Positions 1-9,400 of a stretch of DNA of 13,022 bases are shown one piece after another; positions within the stretch are counted from its first letter, which is position 1; every line of letters begins with the position of its first letter. The stretch lies in NCBI GenBank assembly GCA_964617665.1, contig CAZUAH010000393.1:1-13022 (forward strand), read 5' to 3'. Source of the stretch: JADHUC01 sp964617665. Lineage in GTDB: Bacteria; Planctomycetota; Planctomycetia; Pirellulales; Pirellulaceae. The notes under the pieces were generated by a model. It ran no database searches. It was not told where the DNA came from and saw nothing but the letters and a program-made list of their open reading frames with translations. Made by a program: the position numbers and the translations under genes.

Positions 1-413
1 GTCACCACCAGATCGGACGTGGTCAACGTGTTTCGGCTCACCGTGCCTTGCGCCGAGCCGCCGTTTTCAGACATCGACGCCGCGTCGATCACCAGCGTCA
101 GCGTGGCCACGTCGTCGTCGCTCACGTCGATCGTGTCCGTTCCGCCCGCATGAGCGGCCGCCGTGCCCGTCACCGTCACCGTCTGCGTCCCGTCCACAAT
201 CGCGTCGTCTACGGCCGTAATCGGGAACGTGGCCGACGCTTGACCGGCAAGGATCGTCACCGTCCCCGGAACCGTCGCCTCGCTCGTGTCGCTGCTGGCA
301 AGCGTCACCACCAGATCGGCCGTGGTCAACGTGTTCCGGCTCACCGTCCCTTGCGCCGTGCCGCCGTTTTCGGACATCGACGCCGCGTCGATAACCAGCG
401 TCAATGCGGCCAC
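1..413 (-). repeat. Calx-beta domain G and start of H, near-identical tandem copies
   Basis: Domain G (residues 4030-4130, 303 bp) starts VAALTLVIDAASMSENGGTA and ends DVSDDD. Domain H starts with nearly the same protein sequence (VATLTLVIDAASMSENGGSA) and is cut by the window edge after 36 residues. At the DNA level positions 1-120 and 304-423 differ at only about ten sites. The tandem series probably continues to the left. Similarity this high suggests recent duplication or ongoing homogenisation. Confidence 0.85.
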
Positions 414-3400
414 GTCGTCGTCCGTAACGTCCAGGGTATCGGTCCCGTCAGCGTGTCCCGCCGCGGATGCGGTGAAGTTGACCGTCTGTGTTCCATCCAC
501 GATCAGATCGTCCACCGCATCGATATCGAACGGCGCCGAGGTCGTCTGCCCGGCGGGAATCGTTACGGTGGCTGGGACAGTTGCCTCCATGGTGTCGTCA
601 CTGGCCAGATTTACAGTCAGCGCGTTCGTTGTGTCCGTATTGCGGCTAACGGTTGCGGTCGCCGCCGCAGACCCATCGCCTTCGGAGATTTCCCCTGCCG
701 CCGATGCCAGCCCTTCGCGGAACCACAGATCACGGTCGGGATTGGCCACGCCGTTGAAAATACTCGTTCCGAGACTATACACGTCGCTGGTTTCGTATGC
801 AGCCGAGAAAGAATCTCCCGACTTCCTAAACGGCTCGATCACATACGTCGATCCGGGGGTCAGGGGAACTGTTGTGGCAAAGTCGAATCGAATTTCTACG
901 GAATAGCCCCCCGCCATGCCGCAGCCTGGGCCAGCTGCGAAGTTGAAGCAATCTTCCAGAAACACGTCATCACTCGTTCCCAGAATGGGGCCCGTGATCG
1001 ACGACTCACGAATACGGACGGCGCCCGTGGACCCATTGGATGCGGTCGTGTTGTCCGAGAGTTTCAACACAACGAAGTTGGCCCCCGGTAGGGTCGGAGT
1101 AAAGCTCTGGCCCATGGGGGCGAAATGGACGACGCTTCCATCATAGTCAGCTATCTCAGACGACTGGTCTATCTCCTCGGTCTGCCCGGCGGACACGCTC
1201 AAAGTCAGTTGTGCCACCTCGTCGTCGGTCACGTCCACCGTGTCCGTGCCGTCCGCATGACCGGCCGCTATTGCCGTCACCGTCACCGTCTGGCTACCGT
1301 CCGCGGTCGCGTCGTCTACTGCATCGATGTCAAATGTGGCCGACGACTGCCCTGCGGCGATCGTCACCGTATTCGGTACTGTGGCTTCGCTCGTGTCGTC
1401 GCTGGCCAGCGATACTGTCAACGCGCCGGTCGTGTCCGTGTTCCGCGTCACCGTGGCCGTCGTCGCACTCGCACCGGCTCCTTCAGCGATGGATGATGCC
1501 GCGATCGTCACGGTCAGGGCCGCCGTGTCGTCGTCGGTCACGTCCACCGTGTCCATGCCGTCCGGATGACCGGTGGCCGATGCCGTCACCGTCACTGTCT
1601 GCGTGCCGTCCACGATTGCGTCGTCTACTGCGTTGATAACGAACGGCGCGGATGTGGACGCTCCGTCTGGAATCGTAATCGAGGTCACCGGCAGGGTGAT
1701 CTCCGTCGGATCGTCGCTCGATAGGGAGACAACCAGATCGCCACCGGTATCGCCGGAACGAGTCACGGTTGCAGTGGTGGAACCGCCGTTTTCAGGGATT
1801 GATGGATCAGCGATCGAAAGTGCAAGTCGGCGTTGGTTGCCGAAATCAAGATCAGTCAGCACCTGTCCCGTAGACAGAGTGACTCGATGAGCGTCACCAG
1901 CAAAGTCCGCCGCACCCAGCCCGGACATACCAAAGCCCGCCTGAAAGCTCCGCTGAAAAGTCCCGTCCGGTGTGTACACCAAAACCGTTCCCAACGGGTC
2001 GTTGAAGCCAAGGTAGAGTTCGCCGTCGATGCTGGTCACACCAAAGTTGCCGCCGTTGCTGACGGGCGTATGAGAGAACGAACTATTCGCCGCTCCGGTG
2101 ACAGGATCGAGCAGTGCGACTCCGTTTGAGAGTCCGATGGGGCCTGCCAGTTGTCCACCGGAAGCGTCAGGCAATTCTCCCAGCCCACCAAATGGCTTGT
2201 AGTTGGATGGGGGAAGGTTGATCGTCCTAACGTTCGAGTTCGTCACTGGATCGATCACTTCGATCACGTCATACACGGGATCGTTGACGTAGACCAGTCC
2301 GTCGAGCACGGCGGCTCCATCCCAACGCGTATTGGGAGTTAGGGCCATCGAGTCTTGGATCGCCCCCGTGTCCGGATTCAATTCATAAAGCGTGTCGTCC
2401 GTGGCATCGATGAAGTACAGCGTTTGGCCATCAAACGCGAGTCCAGCGGTCGTCCCCGACAGTGTTCCAGGCACAAAGAAGGAATTGAGCGTTGTCCCGT
2501 CCGCCGGATCGATTTCCACGATCTGTGTCGGACTTGCAGCATTCGGATCAATGGCAAACAACCGACCGGTAACGGCATACGGATACGTCTGAGCGTAGCC
2601 GACCGGCACGACTTCGCGAACGACATAGTTACCAGGACCGAGGTTCGTGAACGAATAGTCGCCGTTGGCATCCGTGACGGCGCTGGGTTCCGTACCGGCG
2701 TCGAGAATTCCGTTATCATTGATATCCAGGTAGACGGTTACTCCCGGAAGTTCAGGCTCTGCGGTGTCCCACTGACCGTTCCCGTTCGTGTCTTCAAATT
2801 TCGTCCCCTCGATCACTCCGGTATCGTCGTCCGTCACGTCCACCGTGTCCGTACCGTCCGCATGCCCGCTCACCGTTGCCGTCACTGTCACTGTCTGGGT
2901 CCCGTCAGCGATCGTGTCATCGACTGCGTCGATGTCGAACGTGGCTGACGACTGCCCTGGGGCGATCGTCACCGTATCCGGCACGGTTGCTTCGCTCGTG
3001 TCGTCGCTTGCCAGTGATACTAGCAGCGGGTCGGTCGTATCCGTGTTCCGCATCACCGTGGCCGTCGTCGCCCCCGCGCCGGCTCCTTCGGAGATGGATG
3101 ACGCTGCGATCGTCACCGTCAACACCGCTGTGTCGTCGTCGGTCACGTCCACTGTGTCCGTACCGTCCACATAACCGGTGGCCGATGCCGTCACCGTCAC
3201 CGTCTGCGTGCCGTCCACGATGGCGTCGTCCACGGCGTCCAGGTCTACGGTCACCGAGACCTGCCCAAGCGGAATCGTGGCTGTGGCCGGGACGGTCGCC
3301 TCGGTGGTGTCGCTGCTGGCCAGGTTCACCACCAATGCGGTCGACGTATCCGTGCGGGTGATCGTGACCGTAGTGGCCGCCGTACCGTCGCTCTCCGAAA

Positions 3401-6400
3401 TGGTAGTCGCCGCGACATCCAGCGTCAGGACCGCGTCGTCGTCGGTGATGTTGACCGTCACGTCATCGATACTGAGGTCCAAGGGATAGTTGGGGTCCAC
3501 CACGGTGCCGGTAATGGCGTGACCGATCGTGGCTGTGTGATTGCCCTCGACAAGCAAGTCATCTAGGGCTCTCACGGTAATCGTCTGGGCCGACGTGTCG
3601 GCCCGCGTGAACGTCACGCTGCCGAAGAAGTTGGTCCCGTCGAGGCTGACCTCGGTCTGCGAGTCGGGCGTGACCGTGAGTTCCACAGCCCCGGAGGGGG
3701 CCGTCTTCAGGGCAATTTGGTACGTGTCGGTGGGGCCGTTCTCGGTCACATCCGTGCTCCCGCCTGTCTCAGTGACCTCGACCCTGTGAAGCGTCCGGTT
3801 CCCAAAATCGACGTCTTGGGCCACCATTCCGGGCGTGAGCGCGACCGTGTGGGAGGTACTGGCAAGCGCGTGGGAGACGAACACATCCCCAAACCCGTTG
3901 GTGTCGTCCGGCACGAGGTTCGTGGCTCTGGAGTCGAAGGCCACCGTGGCGGCACCGTTGCTGATGGCGCTGCGAAGGCTCATGCCATCCCCGCCTACGC
4001 CGCCAGGGCCCGTGCTCACGCGGGTGGTCGTACCCGCGACCAGGTCGCGCACGAAAATGTCCGTCTGACCGTTCGTATCGTCTGCCACGAGGTTCGTGGC
4101 CGTTGATTCGAATACGACATAGCGGCCGTCCGGGCTGATCGAGCAGCGGGTGCTGCCGCCGTTGCCCTGGTTGCCCGACGAATCGCGGCTCACCAGGGCG
4201 AGCGTGCCGGTGTCGCGGTCATAGACAAAGACGTCTGCCTGTCCGTTGGTGTCGCCAGACACCAGGTTCGAGGCGCCCGAAGCGAACGCGACGTGGCGGC
4301 CGTCGGCGCTGATCGTAACGTAGCCGCTCCAATCGTTGGCTTGCACGCCGCTGGGACCGACGTTGATTCGCTCCAACACGTCGGCCTGCCGGTCGAAGAC
4401 GAACACGTCGCCTTCTGCGTTGGTGTCGCCGCTGACCAGATCGGTGGCGGAGGACGAGAAACCCACATAGCGACCGTCGCCGCTCAGCGCCGGCGACCGG
4501 CTGATGGCGTTCGCCGTGCCGATTCCGGACACAGCCTGACTGATCAACTCCAGTGTGTCGGTTTGGCGATCGAAGAGGAACACGTCGCCTGTCGAGTTGT
4601 TGTCGTCGGCCGCCAAGTTGTCGGCATAGGAGACGAAGGCCACGTAGCGCCCATCCATGCTGATCGCCGGCTCGGAGTTCCTGTCATTGGCCTGTGTGCC
4701 GTCGGAGCCAACGCTCACCCGCTCCACCGCGTCGGCCTGGCGGTCATAGACGAAGATATCGTAGTCGTTGTTCGTATCGAGGGGAACGAGATTGGAGGCC
4801 GCGGACTGGTACACCACGTATCGACCGTCCGCGCTCAGCGGCGTCGAGCCGCTATGATTGTAACTCCAGTTGTTGGCCTCGACGCCGCCGGGGGCCACGC
4901 TGACGCGCTCGATCGTGCCCTCGCGGGTGTCGAAGAGAAACACGTCCGACTTGCCATTGTTATCGTCCGGCACCAGGGTCGTATCGTAGGAACCGAACAT
5001 GACGTATCGTCCGTCCGCACTGACGTCTGAATAGCTCCCCTCTTTCAGCGCTTGGCTGCCGTCGTGCGCGAGATTCGCGCGGACTAGCCCGTCATCCGGC
5101 GCCGGGTAGGTCTGCTCCCAGTCAGTCTGCTGGACTTCCGCCACGTTGTAGTTGCCCGGCGGCAGAGCGGAAAATGTGTAATAGCCGTCGGCGTCCGTGG
5201 TGGTCGATGTCTCGCCGGCGTCGAGGTGGCCATCGCCGTCGGTGTCCAGGAAGATCGTCCACCCTTCCATACCAGGCTCGCCGGGCTGGTCCCACACACC
5301 GTCGCCGTCGAGGTCATTCCACTTGGCCCCCTGGATGCCCCCGGCCACGTCGAAGCGAGCGAAGTACACGTCCTCGGTCGCCTCACGGGTCGTGCCGTCC
5401 TGATCCTGGTCCATGGCCGCGTCTCCCAAGTCCAGGATCTCCGGCCCCAACAACAGGGCATAATCACCGCCTGGGAGCGCGCCCCCCAGGTCGGCGCGGT
5501 ACGTGTTATCCGCCACATGCGAGATGCTTGCGGCGGGGGAACCGACCTCGAGTATGGCGACTCCAGACCGGCCGTCCGCCACAAAGGCCATGCTACCGAC
5601 GACCTGCAATCCGTTGGCCTTACCCGTCGTATCGTAGCCGCCCAAACGCGTCACCGCGGCCGGATCCGAGACGTCCAGGATGTGAAGACCGGCATCATCA
5701 GACGCCACAAATGCCAAGCTGCCGACGACCTGAACGTCCCAGGCATCCCCCGACGTATCGTACCCGCCCAAACGCGTCACCGCGGCCGGATCCGAGACGT
5801 CCAGGATATGAAGACCTTCAGGGTTGCCAATCACTTCAGCACGCTCGACCACGTACGCCCGATTGCCGACGACCTGAACGTCCACCGTATCGTGCCCCGG
5901 GTCGTAGCCGCCCAGGCGCGTCACCGCGGCCGGGTTCGAGACATCAAGGATCTCCATGCCATTTAGGCCATCGGCCACGTAGGCCACATTGCCGACGACC
6001 TGCACGTCCCGGGCAGACCCCAGAGTGTCGTACCCGCCCAAGCGGGTCACCGACCACGGTGGATCGACATCCAGGATGTGAAGACCCCCATAACTGTCTG
6101 CGACATAGGCTAGATTGCCCACGACCTGCACGCCTCGGGCTTGCGTCGTATCGTACGAGCCCAGGCGCACCACCGCGGCCGGGTCCGAGACGTCCAAGAT
6201 CTGAAGGCCTTCATCATCAGCGGCCACATAGGCCACATCGCCCACCACCTGCACGTCCCAGGAGGTTACATTGAAGCCGGCGGAGCTCGGTGTCTTGTAC
6301 CCGCCCAAGTAGGCCACCGTACCCGGATCGGAGACATCCAGAATCTGAAGACCGACACTATCGGCCACATAGGCCGCACTGTCGACCACCTGTACTTGCC

Positions 6401-9400
6401 TGGTATAGCCCGTCGTGCCGTACGCGCTCAAGCGATTTACCGCGGTCGAGTTGGAAACGTCCAAGATCTGAAGGCCGGCATGATCATCGGCTACGTAGGC
6501 CACGTTGCCAATCACCTCCACATCGGAAGCGTAGCCCGGCGTGTCGTATCCGCCCAAGCGCGTCACCGCGGCCGGATTGGCGACGTCCAGGATCTCCACA
6601 CCATTAGAACCGTCGGCCACGTAGGCCACGTTGCCCACGACTTGCACGTCCCGGGCGTAGCCCGGCGTGTCGTACCCGCCCAGGCTGGTCACCGCGGCCG
6701 GATCGGAGACGTCCAAGATCTGAAGACCGGCAAAATCAACGGCCACGTAGGCCACGTCGCCCACCACCTGCACGTCCGTGGCAGAGCCCGACATACTGAA
6801 TCTGTCCACGCGCGTCACGGCAGCGGGATCGGAGACGTCCAGAACTTCGAGGCCGGCCCAGTCATCGGCCACATAGGCCAGGTTACCCACCACTTCGACG
6901 CCCCATGCATAGTCCGAGTACGTGTGGAACTGGCCCAGAAGCGTCACCGCGGCGGGGTTGGAGACGTCCAAGATTTGAAGGCCGTCAGAGTAATTGGCCA
7001 CGTAGGCCACGTTGCCTACAACCTGGACGTCCATGGCAGAGCCCATCATTGCGTGCCCGCCCAAGCGGGTCACCGCGGCCGGGTTGGAGACGTCCAAGAT
7101 TTGAAGGCCTTCAAAATGACTGGCCACGTAGGCCACGTCACCCACCACGTACACCGCCTGCGCTACATCCGGCGTGTTATACCAGCCCAGGCGCGTCACC
7201 GCCGAGGGATCAGAAACGTCGAAGATCTGCAGGCCTGCGTCCGTAGCCGCGTACAGCAAGGATCCGTCCGTGACTGAGTCGTTGAAAGGACCACCAAAAG
7301 ACCCCAACAAGGAAAGATCGGGGCTGTTCAAGCTTAGCAGTCCCACGTCTTTGCCCTCAAATGTAGCCGCACCGATCGGCTTGTTGAACGTCACGTCGAT
7401 GGCAGAAAACGTTGGCAGCGTGCCGCTCAGGTCCGGCGAGGTGGTGGTGACCACCAACGGAGGAATGTCTGTCGTAGTGAAGTTCCACGCCGTGGCACCG
7501 CTGATCCCGGCGAAATCGTGGCCCCACAGGTCGTCGAACGCCGTGTCCGCCACCTCCACGTAGTAGCCGGTGCTCGTCTCCAGTGGCGTTGCCGGATCGA
7601 TCGTGGCCGTTGCACCTGCGACGGTGACCGCTGTGCTCGTAACGGGAATTGTCTCCACGAGCGAGCCGTCGCCCGCCTTCCTGAGCTCGATGTTGCCCGT
7701 ACCTTTCTGGACGCTTTCGCTGAAGGTGATCATCAGGTTCGCGCCCAGTGCCACTCCCGTCGCGTCGTCCGCAGGGACCAGACCGGCCAGCGTCGGCGCC
7801 GTGAAATCACCCGCGGTAAAGTTCCAGGCCGTGGCGCCGCTGATCCCGGCAAAGTCGTTTCCGGCCAAGTCCTCGAACGCTCCAGCGGCCACCTCGACGT
7901 AGTAACTCGTCTTCTCCGCCAGCGTCGTTGCCGGATCGATCGTGGCCGTTGGGCCCGACACCGTCACCGCTGCGCCAGTGACCGCAATCGTTTCGACGAC
8001 TGAGCCGTCGCTGGACTTCTTGAGAACGATATCGCCCGTGACTTTCTGGATATCCTCGCTGAACGTAATCACTAGGTCTTCGTCCAGCGCGAGCCCTGTC
8101 GCGTCGTCGGCGGGGACGAGGCTGTCCACGGTTGGCGCCGTGAAATCGCCAGTGGTGAAGTTCCAGGCCGTGGCGCCGCTGATCCCGGCGAAGTCGTTTC
8201 CGGCCAAGTCCTCGAACGCTCCAGCGGCCAACTCCACGTAGTACCCTGTAGTCTCCGCCAGATCCGTTGGTGGATTGATCGTCGCCGCCGTTCCAGACAC
8301 CGTCACCGCCGCGCTTGCAGCGTCGATCGTCTGCACCACTGTGTTGTCGCTGGAAAGCTTGATATCGATGCTGCCCGACCCTTTTGCAATGTTCTCATCG
8401 AAGGTGATCATCAGGTTCGTGTTGACACTCACGCCCGTGGCGTCATCCGCCGGGTCCAGGCTGCTCACGGTCGGCGGGACGGCCACGCTGAACCGAGCGA
8501 AGTAAATGTCTTCGGACGCTTCCCGATGTGTACCGTCCTGGTCCTGGTCCATGGCTGCACCGCCCAAGTCCAGCACGTCCGGCCCCAACTGCAGGGCATA
8601 GTCGCCCTCGGAGAGCGTTTGCCCCAGGTCGACGCGGTACGTGTTGTCCGCCACGTGCGAGATGTTTGCGGCGGGTGAGCCGACCTCGATGATCTGCACT
8701 CCCGTTCCGCCGTCGGCCACATAAGCCACACTGCCTGATACCTGGACAGCGTAGGCCTTGCCCGACGTAGCATAACTGCCCAGTAGTTCCACTCCGGCGG
8801 GATCGGACACATCCAGGATATGAAGGCCCGTCCAATAGTCGTTCAAGTAGGCCAAGCTGCCCACCACATGGACATCATGTGCGTACGTCCAGATGTCGTA
8901 GCCGCCCAATCGCGTCACCGCCGCCGGATTCGAGACGTCCAGGATGTGAAGCCCGCCATCCCCGTCGGCCACATATGCCTGGTTGCCGAGCACTTGGACA
9001 TCATAGGCACGACTAGGCGTATCATATCCGCCTGCGAGAGTCACGGCGGCGGGATCGGAGATGTCCAGGATTTGAAGTCCGGAAGATTGATCGGCCACGT
9101 AGGCCAGATCGCCCACCACCTGCACGCTCTCGGCGACACCCGGCGTATCGTACGCACCCACAAGTGCTACGGCTGCGGGATTGGCGATGTCCAGGATTTG
9201 AAGACCAGCAGAACCGTCGGCCACGTAGGCCAAGTTGCCCACCACCTCCAACTGCAAGGCAAGACCCGACGTATCGTAGCCGCCCAGAGGCGTCACCGCG
9301 GACGGATTGGATACGTCCAAGATCTGAAGACCGCGAGAACCATCGGCCACGTAGGCCCGATCTCCCACCACTCGCACGCCGTACGCATTGCCCGTCGTAT

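Noticed and set aside
48..1091. Plus-strand open frame of 347 codons at the left edge
   Set aside because: It is antisense to Calx-beta domains F to H, very Arg-rich, with no domain and no convincing ribosome binding site.
4293..5030. Plus-strand open frame of 245 codons
   Set aside because: It is antisense to the PD40 propeller, and its repeated segments follow the blade spacing of the minus-strand gene. No recognisable domain.
5084..5584. Minus-strand open frame of 166 codons in another frame
   Set aside because: It overlaps the SdrD_B-like domain and the Ig-like closing half in the main frame, where homology is unmistakable. It is Thr/Arg-rich out-of-frame reading of GC-rich sequence.
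6141..7277. Plus-strand open frame of 378 codons rich in Arg, His, Val and Gly
   Set aside because: It lies exactly antisense to LVIVD array 2 and its apparent repeats are the mirror of the blade repeats. The minus strand has clear domain homology; the plus product has none.
8443..8835. Minus-strand open frame of 130 codons overlapping another at 8465-8812
   Set aside because: Both are out of frame with the giant gene, whose DQDQDG and LVIVD sequences are intact here.
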